Origin: Bacteroidales bacterium
GTDB lineage: Bacteria > Bacteroidota > Bacteroidia > Bacteroidales > Bacteroidaceae
Direction of reading: 5' to 3'
Assembly: GCA_004557035.1 (NCBI GenBank)
Contig: SFFB01000009.1
Span: 62,001-126,000, forward strand
Length of the DNA: 64,000 bases
Positions 1-8,704 of this stretch are shown piece by piece (within the stretch, counting starts at the first letter, position 1; every line of letters begins with the position of its first letter). Made by a program: the position numbers and the translations under genes. Under the pieces are notes generated by a model. It worked only from the letters and a program-made list of their open reading frames with translations. It did not search any database and was not told where the DNA came from.

Positions 1-437
1 ATATAGTCCAAGACCTTGCGCAACGTGATACCTTGTTCATCAAGATAGCGAGCTACCACGTTGTTGCGGTCGTGCAACAAACTGAGCAACACATGCTTGG
101 GCTCCACTTCTTCACTGCTCAGACGGCGAGCCTCAAGTTTGGCCAACCGCAAAATCCTTACGCCTTCGGGCGAGAGAGTAATTTCGGTCGAGTCGGCGTC
201 TAAACCGAGATAGAATTTTCCGCTTAAGTCGATTTCGGGCAATGCAAAGGTGGGTGTATTTTTCATCGCCGACACATTGAGGCCAAGGTGCACAAGTATA
301 TCATGCACATGGCCGGGCGTATAAACCATGGCCATAAACAACTCTTTCGCCGTAATCTCGGACTGTCCGAGATTACGGGTGATAAATCTGCTCACGGTCA
401 GTATATCTTCAAAGTCTTTAGTCCAGTTCTTGTCCAT
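1..437 (-). CDS. Clp N-terminal (R) domain protein, ClpC/ClpB-like, 3' part outside window
   Basis: Reading leftward from the ATG at 437 gives 145 codons with no stop before the window edge, beginning MDKNWTKDFEDILTVSRF. The second half (about residues 90-145) fits the second Clp_N repeat well: an EGVRILRLAKLEARRL helix, then EPKHVLLSLLHD, then VVARYLDEQGITLRKVL. The first repeat is recognisable but weaker. In this family the N-domain docks substrates and adaptors, and AAA+ modules follow that unfold proteins for ClpP or act as a disaggregase. The ATPase part lies outside the window, so ClpC, ClpB or a stand-alone N-domain protein cannot be told apart. It is 71 bp downstream of the SLBB gene on the same strand. 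Confidence 0.75.
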   Translation of the reverse strand, partial: MDKNWTKDFEDILTVSRFITRNLGQSEITAKELFMAMVYTPGHVHDILVHLGLNVSAMKNTPTFALPEIDLSGKFYLGLDADSTEITLSPEGVRILRLAKLEARRLSSEEVEPKHVLLSLLHDRNNVVARYLDEQGITLRKVLDY

Positions 438-508
438 AATGTTGTTGTTTTGTTGGTGAATGTTGGTTGTCTCAAAGCAACGTCTTTCTATAGAACAATG
501 CCTCGAGA

Positions 509-3037
509 CTACTTCACGAGAGTGGCCACGACGGCGGCCAACGTGGCGGTAATTGAGCCGAGGCTGAGTATCTCGGTGAGCGACATACCGCGTTTCTTGC
601 TCTTGGCCGGCACGACGATTTCGCAACCGGGCTGAATGTCTTTGGCCGATTTCACTCGCGAAACGGTGCCGTTCATATTGACGGCAAACACTTTGCTGCT
701 TTTTGCTTTTGTGCTGTAGCCACCGGCTTGGTCGATGTAGTAACTGAGCTTGGCTCCCTTTTTATAGGCCACAGTGTTGGGATACAGCACTTCGCCGTTG
801 ATGGACACGGTGTTGGTGATCTGCGGCACGGTGATGACGTCGCCGTCGCGCAAGACGATGTCCCATTCTTCAGTGCCGGGATTGTTGATGGCCTTGTCCA
901 GGTTGATACCGATGTTTCTGATTTCTTGAAGTTCAAGTTTGCGCACGTCGACCGAGTCGCCGGCAATGGCGGTCTTCTGCATAGCCACGAGTTTGATCTT
1001 CTCATCGGGCGTCAATGTTCTTTCCAGACGTGCACCCGAAGCGAAAGCATCTTGGTTGAGGCCGCCGGCAGCTTTGATAAGGTCGCTCAGACGATAGTTT
1101 TTCTTGGTCAGGACATAGTCGCCGGAGAAGGCTACTTCACCTTTGATGGTGACGTGTTCTTGCTCGTTATAACCCGGTGAACGGCGCACATAGACTTCGT
1201 CGTAAGGCTCAAGGGTGAAGCCGGGTGTGCCCTTAACCACAAATCCATCTTTCAAGTCAAAACTATAAGACTCTGCCAGTTTGGCTTGAGCCATGGTGGC
1301 GTTTTGGTTGACCACGCGGCGCGACACGTCCACTCGCATGATGGAGGCGGCATCGGTCAAGCCACCGGCTTGCAGGATGAGGTCTTCGACGGTGGTGTTT
1401 TCCGCATATTCATATTCACCGGGATAGAGCACCTCGCCCGTGATGGTGAGTTTGCGGTCGGCGAGCAGTTCTTCCTCGCCCGGCACAAAGATGATGTCTT
1501 CGTTTTTCAGGCTCACGTCAGGCACGTTATGACTCATGATGCCGTCTATGTCGAGGGCAATGACCTCGAGGCGGCGGTTGTCTTTGCGGCGATGCATCAC
1601 GGCACGTGCTTTAATGGCGTCTTCGGTGAGTCCGCCTGCCTTCTCAATGACTTGGCGCACGGTGGTGATGTTGCCGTCCATCTGATACATACCGGGACGG
1701 AACACGGCACCGCGAACCTCTACCATGTTGCTGAAGCGATTAAGCACAGAGTCTACGGCCAGCGAGTCGCCGTCTTGCAACTGAAACGCATTGCGTTCAA
1801 ACTCGTCGATGGTATAGACGGAATGCATTCCTCCGGATTTGCGCACGAGTCGGACGGATTGCGTATAGGCATCTCCGGCAAAGCCTCCTGCATATTTGAT
1901 GAGTGTGCCTACGCTCTCCCGGCTTTTCATTTCATAATACATCGGCCGCTTCACTTTGCCGGTCACGTTGACCAAACAGTCGTAAGGCCCAACGATGATC
2001 ATATCGCCCGAGGCCAAGCGGACGTTGCCTTTATGCTGACCTCCGAGGATGTAGTCGTAGACGTCGACGGTAGAAATCTGGCGGCCGTCGCGATAGACCT
2101 TGATGTCACGGAGCGTACCGATTTCGTTGGGGCCACCAGCCATATAGAGGGCGTGGAAGACCGTAGCGAAAGCTGAGAGCGTGTAGGTGCCGGGCATTTC
2201 AACTTCACCCACCACATTGACGCTGATGCTTCGCGTCTGTCCCACCGACAAGCGGATATTGGAGCCCTGAAACCGACCGCCGAGTGTTTGTTTCAGACGG
2301 GAATTGGCCTGAGAGACAGTGAGACCGCTCACTTGCACAGGGCCGTAACCCTCTATGTCGAGCACGCCTTCGGGCGATACCGTGGTGTTGAAACTCTTTT
2401 GCGATGCACCGTAAATGTCCACATAAACAGCATCACCCGGTCCGAGGCGATAGTCTTGTGGCATCGCGATGTTCATTTCAGGCTCGAAGGTGAGGTTTTT
2501 CCGGTTGAAAATGTCGCGTCCGAAGACTTTGATTTTTTCTTCCTTCTCTTTCACGCCAAACATCTCGTCATACATGGCCATGCTGTCGGGGAACATGAAG
2601 TCGGCCTCCTCGTCGTAGGTCTCTTCCATCTCTTCCTCATAGAGTTTGCGGCGTCGCTCGCTCATAGTCGATTTGTCGCGCTTCTTGGTGGTGGGGCGTT
2701 GCGAAAAGCCGCTCTTTTTGTCTTTCTTCTCTTCGCCGTTGTTTTTGCGCAGACGGTCTTCGGCCGCCGTCTTGCCACTGATGTCTTTAGCGCCGAGTGA
2801 GGCGTCGGTTTTTTCGCGTTCGTATTTTTTCTTGATGCGCTGTATCTGGCTCACGGGCACACCTTTTTCGATGAGTTTCTTCACGATGGTGGCGCGGTCG
2901 GTACCTTTCTCGTTTTCCCTCATCACGTATTCCATCACCTGCTGATCGGTCATCGACGAAGACTGAGCGGCAAGATTAAAACAGGCTGCAAAGACGAGCA
3001 CTATGGTAAGGGCAAGACGAGTGTGGAAAAGTTTCAT
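509..3037 (-). CDS. SLBB-domain polysaccharide export outer-membrane protein (Wza-like), 842 aa
   Basis: The protein starts with a signal peptide (residues 1-24, ending NLAAQ), then a charged low-complexity stretch (about 75-170). A Poly_export domain follows at about 190-265, starting at YRLGPGDAVYVDIYG. About six SLBB beta-grasp repeats follow, each opening with a G-x-V/VxxPGxY-type motif: about 272, 356, 440, 532, 629 and 745. A hydrophobic C-terminal segment (about 818-840) could be the membrane-crossing helix. In the Wza family such proteins form the outer-membrane channel for capsule or exopolysaccharide. The length is more than twice that of E. coli Wza, as is common for Bacteroidota relatives. 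No polysaccharide synthesis genes are visible, so the substrate is unknown. Start ATG is at 3037. Confidence 0.9.
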   Translation of the reverse strand: MKLFHTRLALTIVLVFAACFNLAAQSSSMTDQQVMEYVMRENEKGTDRATIVKKLIEKGVPVSQIQRIKKKYEREKTDASLGAKDISGKTAAEDRLRKNNGEEKKDKKSGFSQRPTTKKRDKSTMSERRRKLYEEEMEETYDEEADFMFPDSMAMYDEMFGVKEKEEKIKVFGRDIFNRKNLTFEPEMNIAMPQDYRLGPGDAVYVDIYGASQKSFNTTVSPEGVLDIEGYGPVQVSGLTVSQANSRLKQTLGGRFQGSNIRLSVGQTRSISVNVVGEVEMPGTYTLSAFATVFHALYMAGGPNEIGTLRDIKVYRDGRQISTVDVYDYILGGQHKGNVRLASGDMIIVGPYDCLVNVTGKVKRPMYYEMKSRESVGTLIKYAGGFAGDAYTQSVRLVRKSGGMHSVYTIDEFERNAFQLQDGDSLAVDSVLNRFSNMVEVRGAVFRPGMYQMDGNITTVRQVIEKAGGLTEDAIKARAVMHRRKDNRRLEVIALDIDGIMSHNVPDVSLKNEDIIFVPGEEELLADRKLTITGEVLYPGEYEYAENTTVEDLILQAGGLTDAASIMRVDVSRRVVNQNATMAQAKLAESYSFDLKDGFVVKGTPGFTLEPYDEVYVRRSPGYNEQEHVTIKGEVAFSGDYVLTKKNYRLSDLIKAAGGLNQDAFASGARLERTLTPDEKIKLVAMQKTAIAGDSVDVRKLELQEIRNIGINLDKAINNPGTEEWDIVLRDGDVITVPQITNTVSINGEVLYPNTVAYKKGAKLSYYIDQAGGYSTKAKSSKVFAVNMNGTVSRVKSAKDIQPGCEIVVPAKSKKRGMSLTEILSLGSITATLAAVVATLVK

Positions 3038-3301
3038 GGCGTAAGTGTGAATTTCTTGAGGTTTGAAAGGATTGGGGCGTGAGGCGCTGTCATAGTCTGG
3101 GAGACGTCTGGATGGCTGAGCTCTTTGGTGAAGAAGCCTTTCGCGCGCACGCGTATAGATATAAGGAATAGCGGCAGGAACATTCGTATCCCTATCCGCT
3201 TCAGACTCTGTATAATAACGCTCCTACGAATGGCGCAGAGGCGTGGTGGTCTGTGGTTTGCTGTTTGACGTGGATGTCGGTTGTTGGTTTGTTGATGTGA
3301 C

Positions 3302-3742
3302 TTAGTCTTTTAACTTTTCAAAGATGAGTTTGCTGTCCAGTTTCACCCATTTGCGGCCTACTGCCTTTTTGAAGGCTATGCTGCCAAGTGTCTGCATCTC
3401 GATATGGGTAGCGTCGACCAAGGTGAGTTTGACTTTCTGATTGTCAGAACCCGAGTCGGACGTGAAGTTGAGCGTAGCTTCTTGGTCTTTGACTTCGGCC
3501 TGCCACACCATCCAGAGACCATAAATGCCGCGTCCCGAGAGATAGCCGTAGGTCTTGCCGAGGAAGGCCATTCCAGGCACTTCGACGTTCTCTTCGTAGG
3601 CGTCGAGGACGAGCGTGATGCCAGCTTCGCGACAGAAGAAACGGCCCACGAAGGGCTTTGCCGTTTGGGCGGCCAGCGACGTGACTATCGCGAAGGCGAG
3701 CCAGACGCCACACATTCGTTTCGTGCCGTTGAGGAGTCGCAT
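3302..3742 (-). CDS. small secreted protein of unknown function, 146 aa
   Basis: The ATG at 3742 is preferred over an upstream TTG at 3796, because it gives a clean signal peptide (MRLLNGTKRMCGVWLAFAI, cleavage near LAAQ) and leaves 50 bp to the FHA gene. The mature part is about 120 residues of alternating polar and hydrophobic strands (GRFFCREAGITLVLDAY, YGYLSGRGIYGLWMVW, KVKLTLVDATHIEMQTLG), suggesting a small lipocalin-like or other beta-barrel fold in the periplasm. I do not recognise the family. It lies between the FHA gene and the SLBB export gene in what appears to be one transcription unit. Confidence 0.65.
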   Translation of the reverse strand: MRLLNGTKRMCGVWLAFAIVTSLAAQTAKPFVGRFFCREAGITLVLDAYEENVEVPGMAFLGKTYGYLSGRGIYGLWMVWQAEVKDQEATLNFTSDSGSDNQKVKLTLVDATHIEMQTLGSIAFKKAVGRKWVKLDSKLIFEKLKD

Positions 3743-3792
3743 AGCGTGGTTTCGTTGGTTTGGATGATATCGACAAAGAAGCCGCGTGGGGC

Positions 3793-4314
3793 TCAATCGT
3801 CGTCTTCGGGCTGCTCAGTGCGCAAAATCATGGTGGTGGCACCGATAGTGATGATGGCGCCTTCGTCCACAATCTCGCGGGCACGGTCGGGCAGCAATGT
3901 GTTCATCAGAAAGGTGCCTGTGCCGGAGGGAGCGTCTCTGAGCACAAATTGAGGCCGGCCGCTTTGTCGGTCGGTCTTTACGGTGATGATGCAGTGGGTG
4001 GTGTCTACACTGGGGTCCACGGTTTTGAAGGCAGCGTTGGCCTTTGTACCTTTGACGTGTCGACCCACCACGTTCTCTCCCTCATAGAGCGGAATGATTT
4101 GTTTGAGGTGAAAAGCATTTTCCACCACCACGAGCCATCCCTTGGGTTGCTCTTCGGCCTGGTCGGGTGTCTCTGACAGGCTTTTGGGCTTAAGTCTCAC
4201 TTTGAAGCGCTTGTTGCAAGCCGGACATTCAAAAACCAAAGCCCTTCCCGGCTCAAAGCGGGTTTCGTCGAAAAGTATGGGTTCGTCACATTCCGGACAT
4301 CTGAGTCGTTTCAT
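3793..4314 (-). CDS. zinc-ribbon plus FHA domain protein, 173 aa
   Basis: The N-terminus carries two CxxC pairs (C6/C9 in CPECD, C30/C33 in CPACN), typical of a zinc ribbon of the type seen in bacterial MJ0042-like proteins. After a short linker, residues about 60-165 match a forkhead-associated domain, with the GRH motif (VVGRHVKG), the TTHC strand and the closing GSGTFLMN-like loop (PSGTGTFLMN). FHA domains bind phosphothreonine peptides. It has no signal peptide, so it is cytoplasmic. No Ser/Thr kinase is visible in the window, so the partner is unknown. The gene is followed by the small secreted protein and preceded by a family C tandem repeat. Confidence 0.82.
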   Translation of the reverse strand: MKRLRCPECDEPILFDETRFEPGRALVFECPACNKRFKVRLKPKSLSETPDQAEEQPKGWLVVVENAFHLKQIIPLYEGENVVGRHVKGTKANAAFKTVDPSVDTTHCIITVKTDRQSGRPQFVLRDAPSGTGTFLMNTLLPDRAREIVDEGAIITIGATTMILRTEQPEDDD

Positions 4315-4333
4315 GAGTTTGGTAAGGAATGAT

Positions 4334-4480
4334 AAGACTAAAAGTCTAAGAGTCTAAGAGACTAAGAGACTAAGAGTCTAAGAGTCTAAGAGTCTAAGAG
4401 ACTAAGAGTCTAAGAGACTAAAAGTCTAAGAGTCTAAGAGACTAAGTGTCTAAGAGTCTAAGAGACTAAAAGTCTAAGAG
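4334..4480. repeat. family C 8-bp tandem repeat (AGTCTAAG / AGACTAAG)
   Basis: About 18 copies of an 8-bp unit alternate between AGTCTAAG and AGACTAAG or AAGTCTAA forms. Adjacent units form small palindromes such as AGTCTaagAGACT. The tract runs directly into TTTGAGCGGC and then into a family A arm. Its right end encodes the last residues and the stop codon (4458) of the HU/SPOR gene, so changes in copy number could alter that C-terminus. Confidence 0.9.
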
Positions 4481-5534
4481 TTTGAGCGGCCTCGTAAGCC
4501 CTGAAAGGGCGTAACATTTCAGCCCAGGTCGTCAGGCCTGGGTAAATATGGCCTCCCATAATCCGGCCTGTAAGCTCGTCGGCATACCGGCCATAAATCA
4601 CGCGCACCATTTTACCTTTGGCGAAAGCGTTGGCTTCGGCCAGACCCTCTTCTCTCATTTCGGCGGCATAGGCTTCGGCCTTGCTCATCGGCACTTGAGA
4701 GACGAGCACGAGCGTGAAGCGTCCTTTGGCATCGTTGGCAGACTGAGCAGATTTTATTTGGTCTTCAGTCGCAACTTCGGCGGTTGGAATCGCCTGCTTG
4801 GGCGCCTCTACGGGCACTAACCGGGGAACGTCGACTTTACGTCCGGAGGTTTGGGCCGACTTAGGGGCAGTCTTGTCGGTCTTGACAGTGTGTGGCGCAG
4901 GCAGTCCGGTGGGACTGATGGCGGCACCGAGCGATTGCCCTCCTGCCTGATCCGTGGCCAATGGCTGTGACCAGGCAAAATAAAAGAGCAGGGCCACCAC
5001 AGCTGCCGTCACATAGCCCGAGGCAGCTTGCCAAGTCTGTTTGGCGCGGCGTGCAGCCGTGCGCAGATGGCGACGTGCCACCAGCCGACGGCGATTTGGA
5101 CGATGGGCCACACAGCCTATAGTATCGGCCACAAAGGAGCCTAAACCATAGAGCGAAGGCGAAACGGCTCCGGCCTCACAAGGAGTGAAGCGCAACGGGC
5201 CGTCGAGCGACGCACTGAGCGTGCCGATGCCGTGGAGCTGCACCTCCTCGCCCGCAAGCACCATGTTTTTGAGTTCGTCAACGGCCTCCTCTATCATACG
5301 TAAGGTATCGGGGTAAGTAGACTCATACACAGCCATATATGACTGCACGAGCAGGCCGTCGTTGAAGGTGAGGGCGGGATTGAAACCTATGGTGCGCAAG
5401 GGCGGCAAAAAGAGACTCTCATCGGCCACATACCTGGCCGGCGCACGTCGAGCCACAAAGCCGCCAAGGCCGGGCACAATCACCAGGTCGTGTGTGAGCA
5501 ACAGGGCTTCGATATGTCTTGAGAGTTCAATCAT
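4458..5534 (-). CDS. HU-like domain plus SPOR-like membrane protein, 358 aa
   Basis: The ATG at 5534 (MIELSRHIEALLLTHDLVIV) is preferred over a TTG at 5552. Residues 1-70 fit the CCDC81-like HU domain found in Bacteroidota (VIVPGLGGFVARR, IGFNPALTFNDGLL), continuing to about 130 (LHGIGTLS). A basic stretch precedes one transmembrane helix (about 172-190, YVTAAVVALLFYFAWS). A disordered linker leads to a SPOR-like domain (about 270-318: RFTLVLVSQVPMSKAEAYA, VRVIYGRYADE). SPOR domains bind denuded peptidoglycan, so a link between the envelope and a cytoplasmic HU-like module is inferred. The last 41 residues (LTGRIMGG, TWAEMLRPFRAYEA, then QTLRLLVS) are encoded by a family A repeat arm plus the family C tract. 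Confidence 0.82.
   Translation of the reverse strand: MIELSRHIEALLLTHDLVIVPGLGGFVARRAPARYVADESLFLPPLRTIGFNPALTFNDGLLVQSYMAVYESTYPDTLRMIEEAVDELKNMVLAGEEVQLHGIGTLSASLDGPLRFTPCEAGAVSPSLYGLGSFVADTIGCVAHRPNRRRLVARRHLRTAARRAKQTWQAASGYVTAAVVALLFYFAWSQPLATDQAGGQSLGAAISPTGLPAPHTVKTDKTAPKSAQTSGRKVDVPRLVPVEAPKQAIPTAEVATEDQIKSAQSANDAKGRFTLVLVSQVPMSKAEAYAAEMREEGLAEANAFAKGKMVRVIYGRYADELTGRIMGGHIYPGLTTWAEMLRPFRAYEAAQTLRLLVS
4483..4585. repeat. family A half element (single arm) inside the HU/SPOR coding region
   Basis: One arm of the large inverted repeat: GAGCGGC boundary, hairpin GCCCTGAAAGGGC, hairpin CCCAGGTCGTCAGGCCTGGG and hairpin CCGGCCTGTAAG...GTCGGC. Compared with the right arm at 17689 it has a 3-nt insertion (GAG) that keeps the HU/SPOR frame open. 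The partner arm is absent. Confidence 0.85.
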
Positions 5535-5538
5535 ACTG

Positions 5539-5569
5539 CGAAGATAGTGCAAATCTGTGGGTAGACAAA
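5539..5569 (-). promoter_or_regulatory. Bacteroidota-type promoter of the HU/SPOR gene, near-leaderless
   Basis: On the minus strand TTTG (5566-5569) is followed by exactly 19 nt and TATCTTCG (5539-5546), close to the TTTG-N19-TAnnTTTG consensus. The ATG at 5534 is only 4 nt past the -7 box, so the transcript should be leaderless or nearly so. Confidence 0.6.
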
Positions 5570-5991
5570 GTCAGGCGCCGCGTTTTTTTCGCAGCCCTTG
5601 GAGGCTTTTGTCGCACGGTTGACATCGCGCGACGTGGCAATAGCGCCAATTATCAGCCGTTTAACACAGTCACGCCGTCAATCATTTTTGACCGAAAAAA
5701 ATTACTTCCGAATTGACCCGAATGGCGTTTGGGGCGTCGCGCCTGTATGGTTCAAAAGGCGCTATCAAAGGTGACAACTCATTATTTAATTTAACAGCTG
5801 TTTAAGTTTGAAGTAAAAACGCGGATCTACATAATAATTTAAAGCATTACTTTAGAACTTCCGTTGATATGCTTGTTTATTAAATCTATAAGTAATAGAA
5901 ATCATTTTTCTCTTTAGGAAAGAAAAGTCTGAAAGCCTCCCAATCTTGGTCAAACATAGGGCAAAGCGCCCGCGAAATAGGCGCAGAAATT
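5570..5991. other. intergenic region, nothing recognised
   Basis: An AT-rich stretch between the divergent HU/SPOR promoter and the family B element. I see no ORF, tRNA or obvious hairpin in it. Confidence 0.5.
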
Positions 5992-6080
5992 TCTGTCCTT
6001 ATGGCAGGAAAAACTGTCCTTATGCCCGTAAGCCGCAAATTGTTAAAAAAAGAGCCTCCGCGAGGGAGACTCTTCTTTAG
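5992..6080 (-). repeat. family B element copy 1 (terminator hairpin plus ATAAGGACAG tags)
   Basis: Read on the minus strand: hairpin GAGTCTCC-ctcgc-GGAGGCTC followed by seven T (about 6080-6045), then CTTACGGGCATAAGGACAG, TTTTTCCTGC and a second CATAAGGACAG. The hairpin lies about 70 bp past the tamL stop and is a plausible intrinsic terminator for it. Confidence 0.85.
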
Positions 6081-6148
6081 GCTTTGCCCAAATTTACGTC
6101 TGAAAGTTTCAATAAAAAAAGACAGCGGCCTGTGCCTGCCGGTGTGCC

Positions 6149-8473
6149 TCAGAAGGGCAAGCCGACGGCGAAATGGAAGGCGAAATCACGTGAGAATTTG
6201 GGATGGAAAATAGGCCAGTGCCCCCTACCCGACGGCACTGCGGGATTGACAGCCTTCATGCCACCATCGATGCGCAGGATGAAATAGTCCATATTGAGGC
6301 GCAGGCCAAGGCCGTAGGCCACGGCGATTTGCCTATAGAACTTGTCGAACTTAAACTCACCTCCGGGCTGATCGGCATAGTTGCGGAGGTTCCACACATT
6401 GCCGGCATCGACAAAGGCGGCGCCGTGGAGTTTCTGGAATAAACGGGTGCGGAACTCCACACTGAGGTCGAGCTTCAGGTTGCCGGTTTGGTTGATGAAG
6501 TCTATCTTGCCGTCTGTGCCGGTGTAACTGCCCGGACCGAGTTCTCTCACTCCCCAGCCACGCACACTATTGGCCCCGCCGGCAAAATAGCGTTTCTCGT
6601 AGGGCACAATGCTGGAGTTGCCATACGGCACGGCCACGCCGGCAGCTGCATGAAAGGCCAAGGAACTCACGTCGCCCATAGGCACGCTCGTGGAAAAGTC
6701 TACGTCGAATTTGACGTATTGCGAAAAATCTATGCCAAAGAGATTGTAACTGCCATTGCTGCCTTTACGGGCGTGGAAGCCGCGCGAAAGCAAGCGCAAC
6801 AGGCCGCCGGCGCTTTCCAGCCCCACTCTCACCTGACTGCCACCACCGCCCAGGACCATCGGCGTGGCGGCCCGATTGGTGCGGAAGGTATAAGTGTAAG
6901 ACGTTCCGGCAATGAGCAGGTTTTCATAACTATAGCGCAAAACAGCATAATGGGGATCGTCGCCTTCAAGATAGTCTTTGCGGAAGGTGTCTGATATCCA
7001 AGGCATAAACACATAGTTGACGTTGAGCAGGTCAATGCGATGGACATGACGCGACGTGGCGGCACGGCCCAGACGATAGGTCCAGGCGGCGGTGAGCACG
7101 CGGCGGTGAAACTCCGGACGGTCTTGAGAAGAATACATCACCGAGGCCTCGGACGTGGCGCCGGGCGTATGACGGACGGCACGCGACACAAAAGGGACGA
7201 TGAGTGAGGGAAATTTGAGTCCCAACTGCGCACTGTATTCGATGTAGTTTTGATTGTTGTAGCCCTCAAGGCCCGTGATGGCTTCGTAGGCACCGCGCAA
7301 TTTCAGCGAAAGTTCTTCAGAGCCGTGAAAAAGATTGCGGTTGGCATATCCCAACGACAAAGCAGCACCGAGATTACCGGCCGTGTTTGTCCCTTCCACC
7401 TCCATGCTCACAGAATGCGGCCGGACGGTACCTACGAGTATGTCGCAATCGAGGCGGTCGCTGTCGGTCGGCGTGTAGCGCACGGTGGTGTAACCTACGG
7501 CACTCATACTGCCCAGCGAGGCATAGGTTGACGACATGTCTGAAGCACGGTAGAGGCTGTCGGGCCGGAGGTTGACGTGGTTTTGATAGACGCGGCGATG
7601 CAGGCGCGGCGATGGCGCGGCGTAAGAGAGTTTGAGGTCAGAGAAATACGTATCGAGCGATGCCGTATCAGTAGGCGTGTTTTCATGGATACGCACTTCG
7701 CCGAGGCGGTAAACCCTGTAGGCTTTGGCCGAGTCGGCTCCGGCGGGAATGGCCGTATGCATGGTGAGCGTGGCCGTACGGGCGCCGACGGCGGTATCAA
7801 CCGAAAAAGAAATGTATTCGCGATGGGTGTTGTAGAGTCCGGCATCGGCCAGAATGGCTGCCACACGGCTGCGCTCGGCAGAGAGGGTGGAGACGTCGAG
7901 TGGCATGCCGCGATAGAGCAGTGAGGCCGAGTCGTGTGCCGAAACGATGCGCTCCACGTCGGGAGAGTCGTAGCGCCGCTCTATCCGGTCGATGTATGTG
8001 CGCGTGCCCGGCGAAACGTGATAAGTGAGCCTTGTCTTGTAGCCTTTGATTACGGTGTCGGCTTTGGCGGTGGCATGCAGGTAGCCGCGTGAGTGCATGG
8101 CGGCGAGCATACTGCCCAGCGAGAGGTCTTTGAGTCGCTCGTCATAGACCACCGGTGCCTCGCCCATACGTCGGAAAAAGCGATTGATGCGCTTGGTCGA
8201 GTCGCTGCCTTGCAGACAATAGATGCCGAGAGGTGCTTTGATAAAGTTAAACCAGCGTGCGTTGGGCTTTTGTCGGATTGAGGTGGCGAGTCGGCCCGTC
8301 TGTGCCTGCGGATTGTCGGTCTCAATCTTCACCTTAGCAAGCAGATATTGGTCGTCAGACAGAAAACGCTCGGACGAGCAACCGCCCATCATACACAAAA
8401 CAAAAAGGAGAAGGCCCACGGCTGCTCCGCGGACCGACTCCTTATATATTATATAACGGGAAGGCTGTAGCAT
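6149..8473 (-). CDS. tamL: TamL-type lipoprotein of the Omp85/BamA family, 774 aa
   Basis: The ATG at 8473 gives a signal peptide ending in a lipobox (MMGGC, Cys32). Upstream in-frame codons lack a signal sequence and run into the divergent promoter. After it, SSERFLSDDQYLLAKVKIE is the typical opening of the Bacteroidota TamL group, followed by POTRA-like repeats (about 40-330) and a 16-strand-type barrel. The barrel has the family signatures VRGW (GGANSVRGWGVRELGPGS) and a C-terminal FHFAVGLPF with terminal aromatic residue. TamL is the lipid-anchored counterpart of TamA, which with TamB supports outer-membrane biogenesis. No tamB is adjacent, although tamL-tamB pairs are usual in this phylum. 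A family B terminator follows. Confidence 0.85.
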   Translation of the reverse strand: MLQPSRYIIYKESVRGAAVGLLLFVLCMMGGCSSERFLSDDQYLLAKVKIETDNPQAQTGRLATSIRQKPNARWFNFIKAPLGIYCLQGSDSTKRINRFFRRMGEAPVVYDERLKDLSLGSMLAAMHSRGYLHATAKADTVIKGYKTRLTYHVSPGTRTYIDRIERRYDSPDVERIVSAHDSASLLYRGMPLDVSTLSAERSRVAAILADAGLYNTHREYISFSVDTAVGARTATLTMHTAIPAGADSAKAYRVYRLGEVRIHENTPTDTASLDTYFSDLKLSYAAPSPRLHRRVYQNHVNLRPDSLYRASDMSSTYASLGSMSAVGYTTVRYTPTDSDRLDCDILVGTVRPHSVSMEVEGTNTAGNLGAALSLGYANRNLFHGSEELSLKLRGAYEAITGLEGYNNQNYIEYSAQLGLKFPSLIVPFVSRAVRHTPGATSEASVMYSSQDRPEFHRRVLTAAWTYRLGRAATSRHVHRIDLLNVNYVFMPWISDTFRKDYLEGDDPHYAVLRYSYENLLIAGTSYTYTFRTNRAATPMVLGGGGSQVRVGLESAGGLLRLLSRGFHARKGSNGSYNLFGIDFSQYVKFDVDFSTSVPMGDVSSLAFHAAAGVAVPYGNSSIVPYEKRYFAGGANSVRGWGVRELGPGSYTGTDGKIDFINQTGNLKLDLSVEFRTRLFQKLHGAAFVDAGNVWNLRNYADQPGGEFKFDKFYRQIAVAYGLGLRLNMDYFILRIDGGMKAVNPAVPSGRGHWPIFHPKFSRDFAFHFAVGLPF

Positions 8474-8585
8474 TTCTAAGTGCAAAGTTAGTGCAAGGCT
8501 GGAGGAATGGCAAGAAAAACACGTTTTTATTAGCATTCTAGGGCCGCAAACTAACTTGCACAATGCCGCTCGTTGACACGCCAGA

Positions 8586-8617
8586 CTTGTAGACCTCAAA
8601 AAAACTTTGTAATTTTG
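8586..8617 (+). promoter_or_regulatory. promoter of the porin gene
   Basis: CTTG (8586-8589), 20 nt, then TAATTTTG (8610-8617) fits the Bacteroidota consensus. It would give a 5' leader of about 80 nt before the ATG at 8705. Confidence 0.6.
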
Positions 8618-8704
8618 CCAAGATTAGATGCCGACGCCGCCATACGGCCCCGACGAGCCTTTGCCCATAAGCATCTCGACACGAATATTATCTCAAACAA
8701 CCTT

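Noticed and set aside
4334..4480. Possible CRISPR array
   Set aside because: Units are 8 bp and contiguous, with no spacers of constant size and no cas genes.
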